Below are positions 37,071 to 47,092 of a stretch of DNA of 64,000 nt, piece after piece. How positions within the stretch are numbered: position 1 is the stretch's first letter; each line of letters begins with the position of its first letter. The notes under the pieces were generated by a model that worked only from the letters and a program-made list of their open reading frames with translations, made no database searches and had not been told where the DNA came from. Origin of the DNA: Neoalteromonas facilis (GTDB taxonomy: Bacteria > Pseudomonadota > Gammaproteobacteria > Enterobacterales > Alteromonadaceae); the NCBI RefSeq assembly GCF_002807665.1, contig NZ_PEAY01000003.1, forward strand, positions 62,503-126,502, given 5' to 3'. A program made the translations under genes and the position numbers.

Positions 37071-37901
37071 ATGCTCACGCCAGAACAGAAAAATAATTAT
37101 AAACAGCACGGGTATGTGGTGTTACACGATTTCTTTGACCAAACAGAGATGGATGTACTCAAAGCAGAAGCTATGCGAATTGTTGATGAGTTTGATCCTA
37201 ACAGCACAAGGTCGATTTTTTCCTCTTCGTCCGCAGACACTGATAGAGATACTTATTTGCTGCATTCGGGTGATAAGGTGCGATGTTTTTTTGAGCAAGA
37301 TGCGTTTGATGATAGGGGGAATTTGCAACAACAAAAGCACCTCAGTATCAATAAAATTGGGCATGCCCTGCATAATTTGTCCCCCGTGTTTAAGACGTTT
37401 AGTCAACAATCTAAAATTGCGCAGGTTGCGAAAGATGTCGGAGTGAAAGAGCCTGAGATTAGACAATCGATGTATATATTTAAACAGCCTCGGATTGGCG
37501 GGCAGATCCGTTGGCATCAAGATGCAACTTACTTTAAGACTGACCCCATAAGCGTCGTTACATTTTGGCTCGCCATAGAGCCAGCAACGATAGAAAATGG
37601 TTGTTTACAGGTTGACCGACGTGGCGATGATTTTGCACTGAAAGAGCAATTCGTGCGTTACGATGAAGAGCGCACAGGACTCTTGACCTTGCACGATGAG
37701 CCTTGGCCAGACGTAGATCAAGCACTACCGCTGGAGGTTGATGCTGGAACATTGATAGTATTCAGTGGCACTTTGCCGCATTTCAGCGCAGCGAATTACT
37801 CTGCCAAATCACGCCATGCATTTACCTTGCATATCACCAGCGCAGACACTCAATATGACGCGCTCAATTGGTTGCAAACCCCCAGTACTCGTATCGGTTA
37901 G
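37071..37901 (+). CDS. Phytanoyl-CoA dioxygenase family protein
   Basis: Fe(II)/2-oxoglutarate-dependent oxygenase fold, 276 residues. The metal triad is visible as His and Asp in RWHQDATYF and a distal His in LPHFSAAN, with the 2-oxoglutarate-binding Arg probably in KSRHAFTLH. It resembles the PHYHD1-like branch. The substrate cannot be told from the sequence. It stands alone between a binding-like protein gene and a signalling gene. Confidence 0.88.
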   Translation: MLTPEQKNNYKQHGYVVLHDFFDQTEMDVLKAEAMRIVDEFDPNSTRSIFSSSSADTDRDTYLLHSGDKVRCFFEQDAFDDRGNLQQQKHLSINKIGHALHNLSPVFKTFSQQSKIAQVAKDVGVKEPEIRQSMYIFKQPRIGGQIRWHQDATYFKTDPISVVTFWLAIEPATIENGCLQVDRRGDDFALKEQFVRYDEERTGLLTLHDEPWPDVDQALPLEVDAGTLIVFSGTLPHFSAANYSAKSRHAFTLHITSADTQYDALNWLQTPSTRIG

Positions 37902-38037
37902 GTTGGTGGCTTTAATTAGGCGGCGCATTTCTCTATGATGAATTTTTCAGCAGTTGGACGATTTGTATTGGCTTAGCGGTGGTTGCTTAGTCGGAATACG
38001 GTTATGCTAATTGCAAAGCACAGAATTCTGAGGGTAT

Positions 38038-39822
38038 ATGCGAAATAAGCTGTTCACTTTGTTAATAATATCTATGGCTTGTGCCGTAGGGAATGCGAGT
38101 GCACAGTCCGCAGAAGCAATCGACTCGTTTATCGAAGAGGTCAAAACGGTCACCTATGATTGTCCTGATCCCACTAACTTTGATCAGTTAGAAACTTATT
38201 TATCTTCATCCAGCTTAAATGCTCGGCAAACCCTAGCGCTATCCGTGGAAAAATCGCACTTCCTAATGTGTGATGGCAAAGCCAATGAAGCACAAGCACT
38301 GCTATTTGACTTAGTCGGGCGAGACGGCATTGATAAGTCGAGCTATTTTTACGCGTCTGCAATTTATCAAATTGGTTTCGCATATGATTTAAAAGAACAG
38401 CCTCAACGATGTGAGTATTATGAACAGGCTCAGTCGTTATCACAGGATAAATTCAGTGACATCTACCTCAGCGCAACGTTGGGTATCATCACCAACTGCC
38501 GCTCTGATTTGGCTGTGGGTGAACGCTTAGGCATGATGTTTAATGTGTTAGAGCTTTATTCAAAGACAGATAATTATCAAGCGCTAGCGCATATTCACAA
38601 TAGCATCGGTCTTGTTTATGGTGGCCTGCAGCAGCATGTGTTGGCAGCAGAACAATACCTCAAAGCGCATGAGATGGGCTTAAAGGTTTACACCGGTAGC
38701 AATCAACTGACCATCCTGATCAGCGCTATATCATCATTGTTTGCCAGCGGTCAGTATGATCGGGCTTACGAAGCCATTATGGAGTTTGACAGTATCAACC
38801 AGCATGTTGGTACGCCGTTGACCAATTACTTTTATTATTTTTCGCTCACCGGTTATTACTATCGGGTCGGTGATATGGAAAATATGAAACGCTCGCTACC
38901 TGATTTAATGGCATCTGTTGAGCAGTTGTCTAACCCTGTATACACAGCAATGGCTAAATGGTACCAAGTCGTGCCCTGTATCAGTGATCGGGATATAGAT
39001 TGTGTAAATGCATACTTGGCAGAAGCTAGCCAGCAATCCCCGTCAGTACAACGCTTCTTGGCACATAATTTAGATTACTTAAAGTTGCAAGTGGATATCG
39101 GTCTGGTACTCAATGACCTCGAGAAAACCCAAGCGGCGTTTGCGCAATATTCAGAACGGGCGAGTGCGAATACTAAGCGTAGCCAATCATCCGCCAGTAT
39201 TCTAGGGGTTGCCAGTTTGTATTCTAAAATCTATTCGTTGGAATCGGAAATTGAGCAAGCCAAACAGCTGAAAAGTAATATTATTCTGATAGGAGTGGGG
39301 GCTTTTCTTATTTTCGTTGCGCTGACAATTTATTACTTGCGCAAAAAGCACATAGAAAAGCTGGCCTACGATCCGACCACTGGCTTACTCAATGCGGAAG
39401 TAGCCATTACCCGAATAGAGCAACTATCAGCACCGGATAGCGGTAAAGCCAATGCACTCGCGTTATTAGACTTGAGCAACTTCAGGGAGCTAAATGTTGC
39501 TGCGGGCCTAAATAAGGGCAACGTGGTATTGCAGGAAATTTCTAAAACACTGCAAAAAATCACCCGAGATACTGATTTACTAGGCCGTTATGGGCCTGAG
39601 CAGTTTATCTTGTGCCTGCCAAATATAGAGGAAAACAGTGCGAAGACGTTTTTTGAACGCTTGCAAAATGAACTGGACAACACGCGAGTGGGCCAACCCA
39701 GTCAAGAGTCTATCAATGTGCGCTCCAGCATGAGTATTTTCATCTCGACGGAGAGACTGACAGATATGCAAAATGTGCTCAATGAAATGCTGATGGCAAT
39801 CAACGTAAGGGCAAATCAGTAA
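38038..39822 (+). CDS. Membrane TPR protein with degenerate GGDEF domain
   Basis: A 594-residue protein with a signal peptide (about 1-22), a helical TPR-like periplasmic region (about 70-390), one membrane segment (about 412-432) and a C-terminal cytoplasmic GGDEF-type domain (about 440-590). The active-site loop reads RYGPEQF in place of R-GGDEF, and the substrate-binding region is also weak, so cyclase activity is unlikely. Typical spacing features such as DPTTGLLN remain. Likely a sensor or c-di-GMP effector. Confidence 0.85.
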   Translation: MRNKLFTLLIISMACAVGNASAQSAEAIDSFIEEVKTVTYDCPDPTNFDQLETYLSSSSLNARQTLALSVEKSHFLMCDGKANEAQALLFDLVGRDGIDKSSYFYASAIYQIGFAYDLKEQPQRCEYYEQAQSLSQDKFSDIYLSATLGIITNCRSDLAVGERLGMMFNVLELYSKTDNYQALAHIHNSIGLVYGGLQQHVLAAEQYLKAHEMGLKVYTGSNQLTILISAISSLFASGQYDRAYEAIMEFDSINQHVGTPLTNYFYYFSLTGYYYRVGDMENMKRSLPDLMASVEQLSNPVYTAMAKWYQVVPCISDRDIDCVNAYLAEASQQSPSVQRFLAHNLDYLKLQVDIGLVLNDLEKTQAAFAQYSERASANTKRSQSSASILGVASLYSKIYSLESEIEQAKQLKSNIILIGVGAFLIFVALTIYYLRKKHIEKLAYDPTTGLLNAEVAITRIEQLSAPDSGKANALALLDLSNFRELNVAAGLNKGNVVLQEISKTLQKITRDTDLLGRYGPEQFILCLPNIEENSAKTFFERLQNELDNTRVGQPSQESINVRSSMSIFISTERLTDMQNVLNEMLMAINVRANQ

Positions 39823-39876
39823 GTCTTCGTTTGTAGCGGCTGGTGGTATTTAACGGCTGAGATGATGCCACCTGTA

Positions 39877-39885
39877 TGCTATTAT
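39877..39885 (+). promoter_or_regulatory. Extended -10 promoter candidate for miaE
   Basis: TGCTATTAT (TG, one base, then TATTAT), followed at once by GCGCGCCAT, about 33 bases before the GTG start. No good -35 box, as is common with extended -10 promoters. Confidence 0.45.
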
Positions 39886-39917
39886 GCGCGCCATAAATCA
39901 TTACTTCGTTATGCCTT

Positions 39918-40703
39918 GTGAGTATCGACACCCTCCTAAACCCGATTCGTTCATTTTTAATTGGTGAAACACCTGACCAATGGATTGCGCTGGCTGCAAA
40001 GCCTGAAAGCTTAGAGGTGTTGTTAGTCGACCATGCTAATTGTGAATTAAAAGCCGCGCAAACGGCCATGTTGCTGCTGCGACGTTACGCGGTTGATAAA
40101 GCGAGCAGTGACGCGCTGTTAGCCTGGTTAAAACCGTTTGAAGATTTTGTTTATCGCAAACAGGGCGATGGCGACTTCAGTGCTCATATCAATTTATCCA
40201 AGAAATTGATCAGCAAATCTGACTTTGTCCACGGTGATGAATTGATAGATAAAATGGTGTTGTTGATCAAAGAAGAGTTGCACCATTTCCAGCAAGTGCT
40301 CGAAATTATGCAGGCGCGAGGTATTGATTACCAAACATTAACAGCAGCCCGCTATGCCAAAGGGTTAATGAAACATGTACGCACGCATGAGCCGGCTAAA
40401 CTAGTCGATACGCTGATTTGTGGTGCATTTATTGAGGCCCGTTCATGTGAACGTTTTGCTAAACTGGCGCCGCATCTGGATGATGAGTTGCATAAGTTTT
40501 ATGTGTCGCTATTACGCTCTGAAGCGCGGCATTTCCAAGATTATCTTACATTAGCAGAAAAAGTAGAGGGCGCGAGTATAGACGCTAGAGTGGCGTTTTT
40601 TGCGCAATGTGAAGCCGAACTAATAGCATCGCCAGACGAACAGTTCAGGTTCCACAGTGGAGTGCTGGAAAGCGCCGAAAGGCCTCTAGAGATTGCGTCA
40701 TAG
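39918..40703 (+). CDS. miaE: tRNA-(ms2io6A37) hydroxylase
   Basis: A diiron enzyme that hydroxylates the isopentenyl group of ms2i6A at position 37 of tRNAs. 261 residues starting with GTG at 39918. Diiron ligands fit the ferritin-like pattern: EELHHF, EARSCERF and EARHFQDY. The start agrees with the family N-terminus and leaves the -10 candidate upstream. The 3' end overlaps the convergent lpxH gene by six bases. Confidence 0.92.
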   Translation: MSIDTLLNPIRSFLIGETPDQWIALAAKPESLEVLLVDHANCELKAAQTAMLLLRRYAVDKASSDALLAWLKPFEDFVYRKQGDGDFSAHINLSKKLISKSDFVHGDELIDKMVLLIKEELHHFQQVLEIMQARGIDYQTLTAARYAKGLMKHVRTHEPAKLVDTLICGAFIEARSCERFAKLAPHLDDELHKFYVSLLRSEARHFQDYLTLAEKVEGASIDARVAFFAQCEAELIASPDEQFRFHSGVLESAERPLEIAS

Positions 40704-41432
40704 CGCGGTATCGAAACGCAACTGCTCCAGTTTCATCTCATCGGGCGTGACCGTCAACATACTCCCTTGCTCATACCAATCGCCGAGCACAATACGTCGC
40801 ATGGGTTTTTCGTTCAGCGTAAAGTCATGCACTGCTGGACGGTGCGTGTGACCATGGATCATCAGCGAGACTTCGTGGCGCAGAAAAGTCTCTTCAACAG
40901 CGCTTTGTGCGACATCCATAATATCTGCAGCGAGGCGCATTTTATTGGCTTTGCTTTTCTTACGTCCACGATCAGCCAAATAACGCCTGATTGATAACGG
41001 GAGTGCTCCCATCAGGGTTTGCCACCACCGAGTACGCGCGCGTTGCCTGAACTTCTGATACTCAATATCGTCGGTACACATTTCATCACCATGCAGCAGC
41101 AATGCAGGAGTACCGTATAAATCAATTACGGTTTGCTCATCGAGGATAGTAAAGCCGGCTTTGGCTGCAAACGCTTTACCTATAGCAAAATCTCTATTGC
41201 CATGAATAAAGTAAATAGGTGTGGTTTTCGATGTAGCTTTGAAGACTTCAGCAATGTGGGTGTTAAATGGTGTGACGTTGTCATCGCCAATCCAGACTTC
41301 AAATAAGTCGCCCAATACATACAGAGCGTCAGCTTGCGGCGCTTTTTCCTGCATAAACTTCTCAAAACATGCAGTGATTTGCGGGAAGTCTTCGCCTAAA
41401 TGTAAGTCTGAAATGAAATAGGTTACAGCCAT
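40698..41432 (-). CDS. lpxH: UDP-2,3-diacylglucosamine diphosphatase
   Basis: Removes UMP from UDP-2,3-diacylglucosamine to give lipid X, step four of lipid A synthesis; peripheral inner membrane. The 244 residues carry the calcineurin-like metal motifs FISDLHLGED, LGDLFEVWIGDD, HGNRDF, LHGD and GHTHRPAVH. It lies downstream of ppiB on the same strand, as in E. coli, with a hairpin between. Confidence 0.96.
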   Translation of the reverse strand: MAVTYFISDLHLGEDFPQITACFEKFMQEKAPQADALYVLGDLFEVWIGDDNVTPFNTHIAEVFKATSKTTPIYFIHGNRDFAIGKAFAAKAGFTILDEQTVIDLYGTPALLLHGDEMCTDDIEYQKFRQRARTRWWQTLMGALPLSIRRYLADRGRKKSKANKMRLAADIMDVAQSAVEETFLRHEVSLMIHGHTHRPAVHDFTLNEKPMRRIVLGDWYEQGSMLTVTPDEMKLEQLRFDTAL

Positions 41433-41464
41433 ATACCGTGCTTAATTGTTGAAGGGAGAATGAG

Positions 41465-41483
41465 GGGGCTGTTATTCAGCCCC
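41465..41483 (-). terminator. Hairpin between ppiB and lpxH
   Basis: GGGGCTG and CAGCCCC are perfect arms around five bases, 11 bases past the ppiB stop. No strong U tract on the minus strand, so it may attenuate or stabilise rather than stop transcription. Confidence 0.5.
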
Positions 41484-41493
41484 TTTGCAAAAC

Positions 41494-41991
41494 TTAGTCT
41501 TCTGTAATGGTGACAGATTCGATTAAAATTGGTTCCACTGGCACGTCAGCGTGATAGCCATGATTACCGGTTTTAACACCACTCATTTTATCCACGATGT
41601 CCATACCTTCTGTGACTTCACCAAATACGCAATAGCCCCAGCCATTCATGGTTTCATTGCGAAAATCAAGGAAATCGTTGTCTACCAGGTTAATGAAAAA
41701 CTGAGCAGTCGCACTGTGAGGATCGTTAGTACGAGCCATGGCCACTGAACCGCGGGTATTTTTAACACCGTTGTTGGCTTCATTTTCGATTGGCGCTTGA
41801 GTATCTTTTTGTTCCATGTCGGGCGTCATGCCGCCACCTTGTACCATGAAATTTGGAATCACGCGGTGAAAAAGCGTGTTGTCGAAAAAGCCACTTTTGG
41901 CGTATTCGATGAAATTAGCTACAGTTTTCGGCGCTTTATCAGCGAATAATTGTAATGTGATATCACCAAGGGTGGTGTGTAGTGTAATCAT
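41494..41991 (-). CDS. ppiB: Cytoplasmic peptidyl-prolyl cis-trans isomerase, cyclophilin type
   Basis: Cyclophilin of 165 residues, cytoplasmic, helps protein folding. The start at 41991 ([11 protein letters not shown]) matches the family; an upstream in-frame ATG would add 19 unrelated residues. Motifs: [34 protein letters not shown] and [13 protein letters not shown]. It is divergent from cysS, the standard pair. Confidence 0.95.
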   Translation of the reverse strand: MITLHTTLGDITLQLFADKAPKTVANFIEYAKSGFFDNTLFHRVIPNFMVQGGGMTPDMEQKDTQAPIENEANNGVKNTRGSVAMARTNDPHSATAQFFINLVDNDFLDFRNETMNGWGYCVFGEVTEGMDIVDKMSGVKTGNHGYHADVPVEPILIESVTITED

Positions 41992-42129
41992 GTTAGATCC
42001 CATATTTGACAATAGGGGGGAGTTTACCAGCAATTTAGTCCCTGACAAAAGCCTCTCGCACAGGTGTACTGCGGCGCTGAATTTGCTACACTTCGCGCCG
42101 TTTAATTAATCTACAAAGGTTAGGGCCTA

Positions 42130-43506
42130 ATGTTGCAACTATTCAATACACGTACCCGTCAAAAACAACCCTTTATTCCGCGTGAGGAAAACAAGGTTGG
42201 CTTATACGTGTGTGGCATTACGGTTTACGATGTGTGTCATATGGGGCATGCACGCACTTACCTGAGTTTTGATATCCTAGTCAGATATCTGCGTTCGCGT
42301 GGCTATGATGTGACCTATGTGCGCAACATTACCGACGTTGACGATAAAATCATTCAACGCGCCAATGCAAATGGTGAAACGCCCGATCAACTGACAGCTC
42401 GCACGATTGCCATGATGCATGAAGATTTTGCCGCGATTAACTTATTAGAGCCTGATATTGAACCGCGTGTTACCACGCATATGGCCGAGATTATCGAGGT
42501 TATCGAACGCCTAATTGATAAAGGCCATGCTTATGTGACCGCGAGTGGTGATGTGTTGTTTGAGGTGAGTACTTTTGCTGAGTACGGTGAACTGAGCAAA
42601 CAAGACTTAACCCAGTTAAATGCTGGCGCTCGCGTGAATGTTGATGAAAGCAAGCGTGACCCGATGGATTTTGCGTTATGGAAGGCGGCTAAACCGGGTG
42701 AACCCAGCTGGGATTCGCCTTGGGGTAAAGGTCGTCCAGGGTGGCATATTGAATGTTCGGCAATGAATCACAAGCATTTAGGTGAGCATTTTGATATCCA
42801 CGGTGGTGGTTCGGACCTCATATTCCCCCACCATGAAAACGAAATCGCACAATCGTGCTGTGCCTTTGATACACCTTACGTCAATGTATGGATGCATGCT
42901 GGCATGGTACAAGTGAATGACGAGAAGATGTCGAAGTCGTTGGGTAATTTCTTTACTTTACGTGATGTGTTGAAGCAACACGACGCAGAGACTCTGCGTT
43001 TCTTCTTGATGTCAGCGCACTATCGCAGTCAGTTAAGTTATTCAGAGGATAATATCCATCAAGCACGTGCTGGATTAGAGCGTTTATATACGGCGTTGCG
43101 TGGGATTGATGTTCCGTCAAGCGGAGACAAAACCTATGGCGGTTATCTAGACAAATTTAATGCCGCGATGGATGATGACTTGAATATGCCGGAAGCTATT
43201 GCCGTGTTGTTTGAAATCGCTCGAGACATCAATAAAGCTAAGTCGAATGCGGAAGAGGCAGCAAAATTAGCCTATGTACTGGTGTCGTTAGGTGAAATCC
43301 TAGGAGTGCTACAACAAGCGCCAAATGACTATCTACAAGGTGGAGAATCTGACGATGTGGCTGAGATTGAAGCGTTGATTAAACAGCGCAATGATGCACG
43401 TGCTGCGAAAGATTGGCCTGCTGCTGATGCAGCCCGCGACGCACTAAAAGCAATGAATGTGGAGCTCGAGGATGGTCCTCAAGGCACCACATGGAGACGT
43501 CTCTAA
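42130..43506 (+). CDS. cysS: Cysteinyl-tRNA synthetase
   Basis: Class I synthetase charging tRNA-Cys, 458 residues. It shows the HIGH-type motif HMGHART, the KMSKSLGN loop, and zinc ligands in [17 protein letters not shown] and FPHHENE. The C-terminal helical DALR-type end is normal. Stop is four bases from the stop of the convergent membrane-protein gene. Confidence 0.98.
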   Translation: MLQLFNTRTRQKQPFIPREENKVGLYVCGITVYDVCHMGHARTYLSFDILVRYLRSRGYDVTYVRNITDVDDKIIQRANANGETPDQLTARTIAMMHEDFAAINLLEPDIEPRVTTHMAEIIEVIERLIDKGHAYVTASGDVLFEVSTFAEYGELSKQDLTQLNAGARVNVDESKRDPMDFALWKAAKPGEPSWDSPWGKGRPGWHIECSAMNHKHLGEHFDIHGGGSDLIFPHHENEIAQSCCAFDTPYVNVWMHAGMVQVNDEKMSKSLGNFFTLRDVLKQHDAETLRFFLMSAHYRSQLSYSEDNIHQARAGLERLYTALRGIDVPSSGDKTYGGYLDKFNAAMDDDLNMPEAIAVLFEIARDINKAKSNAEEAAKLAYVLVSLGEILGVLQQAPNDYLQGGESDDVAEIEALIKQRNDARAAKDWPAADAARDALKAMNVELEDGPQGTTWRRL

Positions 43507-43510
43507 GGGA

Positions 43511-44536
43511 TTAAATCTCTTCTACTTCTGGCGGTTGCCTGCGCGCCGCCAGCTCTGTTTGCCAGCGCTTATTACCTACGTGCGCTTTGACAAGTTCCAG
43601 TACTTCATTCACTACCAGTAACACTTCTTTATCCAACACTTTCTCTTCAACGCTTTCTTGTTCCATGCCATTGGCAATAAACTCTTCTATTTGCTCAGGC
43701 TTCAGATCACTAAGTAAATTGATGATTGAGTGAGTCACAATGTCAGTCACGGCGGCTTCAAGGGTTTTCTCAATGGTTGAACCCACCACTGGTACTATTT
43801 TCATGGCGACAATATGATCATTGTTGCGAATGGCTTTGCCCACGCTATTCAACACATGGTCGCGAATAACCGAGCCATGCACCGGGTGTAAAATGGAATG
43901 GCCGAGGTGGTTAAGTGTTGAAGCCCCCCAATGGGTAATGATTTGTTTGCGCGGCATTAATACGGTTTGCACGACGTCGTCTATGAGGGGAGAGCCTGCA
44001 CTAATGTCTTTTTGCGCATCGCTGATCACTTTTACCACAATTCGGTCGCTGAGCTCCTCAACCAACACATCATAGTAAAAGGCGATAAAACGAAACAATG
44101 CCGTTTGATTTAAGTCTATGATTTGGAACTTATGTAAACGGTGAAGTATTGAAATTATTCGCAGAAAACGGAATATCCGCGTGGCTGCCAGAGGAATACA
44201 ACCGACTAGATCGTACCAATGGATGAAGGGGAAGAAGTACCAACGTAAATAGGTTTTGCGCACAATTGACGCTATCCAACGAACGAAAAATTCGCTTAGG
44301 AAAATGGAGATAAAGACCAAATCAACAAATAAGAAGTTTTCGTGTACCGGATTGTATGCGTCGACGAAATTGGGGGTATGCTCAGCCAACAATTGATACA
44401 TCACGTCGGTGGCGTATAGCGCGTCAAAAATTAACCATATTAAGTTAAGAAATAGAACACCAAGCATGGCAAGGTCGAGCAACAACCAAGGACCTTCATG
44501 GCTTGCGCGCAGATTCTCACGGTTAATTTTTAGCAT
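43511..44536 (-). CDS. Voltage-sensor-like membrane protein without obvious pore
   Basis: A 341-residue protein with about four hydrophobic segments in the N-terminal 140 residues. The fourth (about 119-140) carries spaced basic residues as R-IF-RF-L-R followed by HRLHK, like an S4 voltage-sensor helix. A soluble region of about 200 mainly helical residues follows. No selectivity filter (TVGYG type) is visible. It resembles proteins loosely annotated as ion transporters in Alteromonadales. Function unknown. Confidence 0.65.
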   Translation of the reverse strand: MLKINRENLRASHEGPWLLLDLAMLGVLFLNLIWLIFDALYATDVMYQLLAEHTPNFVDAYNPVHENFLFVDLVFISIFLSEFFVRWIASIVRKTYLRWYFFPFIHWYDLVGCIPLAATRIFRFLRIISILHRLHKFQIIDLNQTALFRFIAFYYDVLVEELSDRIVVKVISDAQKDISAGSPLIDDVVQTVLMPRKQIITHWGASTLNHLGHSILHPVHGSVIRDHVLNSVGKAIRNNDHIVAMKIVPVVGSTIEKTLEAAVTDIVTHSIINLLSDLKPEQIEEFIANGMEQESVEEKVLDKEVLLVVNEVLELVKAHVGNKRWQTELAARRQPPEVEEI

Positions 44537-44545
44537 TCACTTGCC

Positions 44546-46144
44546 TTAGCTGGCGACGTTCGCCACGTCAACGATAACCGTCAGTTTTTGACCCGGTTGT
44601 AAGTATTTCTGTTTTTGCAGGCTGTTCCATTGTTTTAGCTGCGATACGCGGACATTAAACTTGTTCGCAATACGCGATAATGAATCACCCGTTCTTACGG
44701 TGTAGGTCACTTTTCGGGTAATTGACTCCGCTGTTGCTGGCCCGTCAATCCAAACAACCAATTCCAGACCTAAACGAAGCGTGTCTCCTGGCGCCATTCC
44801 ATTCCATTTGGCTAAGTCTTTGGTGCTCACATCATACTTGCGCGATAAATCCCAAAAGGTGTCCCCAGACACGATGGTGTGCGAGATTTGATGGCCACTG
44901 CGTTCACGTTTTTGCAGTGCCGCGAGTCTCTGTTCGGTTGATAGTGAGTAATCTTTCAGATCTCGCATAGCCACTGGCACGAGAAGATGGTCACCGGCAC
45001 GGATCACGTTGCCACGTAATTGATTCACCTGTTGGATGACATCCACAGTCGTGTGGTACTGACTGGCGATTTTTAACAAGCTGTCTCCACGTTTAATTTC
45101 ATGGCGCGCCCAATTTAACCGGTCATTTTTATCCGACTCTGCTAGCGCGGTGGTAAACGTTGGAGCAGCGTCTGCAGGTAACACAAGTTGATGCGGCCCG
45201 TCTGGATCGGTCGCCCAGCGATTAAATCCTGGATTTAGTGCAGAGAGTGCTTCGACACTCAAACCGGCAAATCGCGCAGCAATAGCTAAATCAATTTGTT
45301 GGCCCACGTCCACAATCTCAATCACTGGCTTGTTGGGGATCACTGGCCAGGCAAAGGCATATTCTTCGCGGTTTTTCAAAATATCGGCTAATGCCAATAA
45401 CTTCGGTACATAAGCACGGGTTTCTCGAGGTAACTCAAGAGACCAAAAGTCGGTCGGTTTGCCTTGTCTGGCATTCTTTCTGATCGCGCGTTTAACTCTT
45501 CCTTCGCCACTGTTGTAAGCGGCCAGCGCATGTAACCAATCGCCATCAAAATACTTATTTAGATACAGTAAATAATCTATAGCGGCATCGGTTGAGGCGA
45601 TGACATCGCGCCTGCCTTCATACCACCAGGTTTGTTTAAGCCCAAATCGCCTACCTGTCCCCTCGATAAATTGCCACATACCAGCAGCGCTGCCGTGAGA
45701 ATAGGCAAATGGGTCGAATGCACTTTCTACGATGGGTAACAACACCATTTCCATGGGCATGCCACGGTCTTTTAGGCGCTGCATAATATGATAGAGAAAC
45801 GGTTCAGCGCGTTTTGATACACGCGCCATATAGTTCGGATGTTTCAAATACCAGCGCTTCTGCGCTTGTATGCGCGGATCTTGCGGGATCTCGAAACTAA
45901 ATTCAGACGCTGCAATATCCCATAGATTGGTCAGTTCAACCACATCCTCTTCAGTGCTCGACAATTCGAGTTCTACCGGCTCGACAGGGTGAATAATCTC
46001 ATGCACACCTTCATCATTACTAGGCTCTGGGGTCACTTCAATCTGTGAGTTTTGTGTTTTCACGACAGGCGATTCAGCCGTGGAAACACAGCCAGAGAGT
46101 AACAAAATAGATACAACGCCCAACGCGGCTACAGCAGATTTCAT
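44546..46144 (-). CDS. mltD: Membrane-bound lytic murein transglycosylase D
   Basis: Lipoprotein (LLLSGC, Cys about 19) of 532 residues that cleaves peptidoglycan, leaving 1,6-anhydromuramic ends. The SLT domain (about 105-230) has the catalytic glutamate in LPIVESAFDP and the motif SAAGMWQFIEGTGR. Three LysM repeats follow at about 345-390, 420-465 and 480-525. It lies downstream of gloB on the same strand, as in E. coli. Confidence 0.95.
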   Translation of the reverse strand: MKSAVAALGVVSILLLSGCVSTAESPVVKTQNSQIEVTPEPSNDEGVHEIIHPVEPVELELSSTEEDVVELTNLWDIAASEFSFEIPQDPRIQAQKRWYLKHPNYMARVSKRAEPFLYHIMQRLKDRGMPMEMVLLPIVESAFDPFAYSHGSAAGMWQFIEGTGRRFGLKQTWWYEGRRDVIASTDAAIDYLLYLNKYFDGDWLHALAAYNSGEGRVKRAIRKNARQGKPTDFWSLELPRETRAYVPKLLALADILKNREEYAFAWPVIPNKPVIEIVDVGQQIDLAIAARFAGLSVEALSALNPGFNRWATDPDGPHQLVLPADAAPTFTTALAESDKNDRLNWARHEIKRGDSLLKIASQYHTTVDVIQQVNQLRGNVIRAGDHLLVPVAMRDLKDYSLSTEQRLAALQKRERSGHQISHTIVSGDTFWDLSRKYDVSTKDLAKWNGMAPGDTLRLGLELVVWIDGPATAESITRKVTYTVRTGDSLSRIANKFNVRVSQLKQWNSLQKQKYLQPGQKLTVIVDVANVAS

Positions 46145-46227
46145 GTGTGTCGACAGCCCTTTTTTATGATTTTGCAGATTGATTGCCTTGTTGAAGTTTA
46201 CCTGTTTGTGCAGGTTATTACCAACGA

Positions 46228-47016
46228 CTAGCTTATATCCTTCCAGCCTCTGACCGCGGTGAAAACCGCTAGTTCATCTTTTAATTCAGTACCTGTATGC
46301 TGTTCAGCACTGGCTTTTACCGAAGAGCAATGACTGCGCAAGAACGGGTTAATAGCTTTCTCTACTGCGATATTGCTTGGCAACGTAGGCACCTGCTTTT
46401 CGCGCTGCTGTTTTGCCCATGCGAATCTATCTTGTAGTGCTTGATTTTGAGGCTCGACTTGCTGCGCAAACGTCATGTTTGCCAATGTATATTCATGGGT
46501 GCACCATACTTTTGTGGTGTCAGGAAGCGCCGATAATTTTGCCAGAGAATGCTGCATTTGTGTGGGCGTTCCCTCGAATAATCGACCACAGCCAGCACTG
46601 AACAATGTATCGCCACACAGCACACCACCGTGACCCACAAAACCGATATGATCTAATGTGTGTCCGGGCAAATCTAATACCGTGAACTGTAGCTGAAGTT
46701 GCTCAATGTTTACCGTACAGCCTTCATTTACATGTTCATTGAGTAACTTTATGTTCGGATTTTTCGGGCCAATAATACGCAGGCTTGGCCAACGCTGGAG
46801 CAGTTTAGCGAGTCCACCCGTATGGTCAGCGTGATGATGGGTGACGAGCACTGCCACCAGCTCTATCGAGTGTTCGTCGCAAAATGCTTCAACTGGCTGA
46901 GCGTCGCCGGGGTCAACGACTACACAGTAGTCGGTATTAAAAAACGCCCAAATATAATTGTCAGTATATGCGGGGATGGGGGTGATAGCGACACCCTCAG
47001 GTAATTGTGGATGCAT
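46228..47016 (-). CDS. gloB: Hydroxyacylglutathione hydrolase (glyoxalase II)
   Basis: Zinc metallo-beta-lactamase fold enzyme that hydrolyses S-lactoylglutathione to lactate and glutathione. The metal motif is VTHHHADHTGG; further ligands are in LPGHTLDHIG, GDTLFSAGCGR and THEYTLANM. The start at 47016 gives a family-like N-terminus (about 262 residues); an ATG at 47046 would add ten. Neither has a clear ribosome site. It is divergent from the methyltransferase gene. Confidence 0.94.
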   Translation of the reverse strand: MHPQLPEGVAITPIPAYTDNYIWAFFNTDYCVVVDPGDAQPVEAFCDEHSIELVAVLVTHHHADHTGGLAKLLQRWPSLRIIGPKNPNIKLLNEHVNEGCTVNIEQLQLQFTVLDLPGHTLDHIGFVGHGGVLCGDTLFSAGCGRLFEGTPTQMQHSLAKLSALPDTTKVWCTHEYTLANMTFAQQVEPQNQALQDRFAWAKQQREKQVPTLPSNIAVEKAINPFLRSHCSSVKASAEQHTGTELKDELAVFTAVRGWKDIS

Positions 47017-47092
47017 AGACAAAGAACCAGTATAAATAGAACACATTGGTGTACTATATGTTGATGCAACGACCCGATCAATGCGGGTATGA

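Noticed and set aside
36266-37901. Possible small biosynthetic cluster of binding protein and dioxygenase
   Set aside because: No tailoring, carrier or transport genes adjoin; the two genes are separated by a repeat and may be independent.
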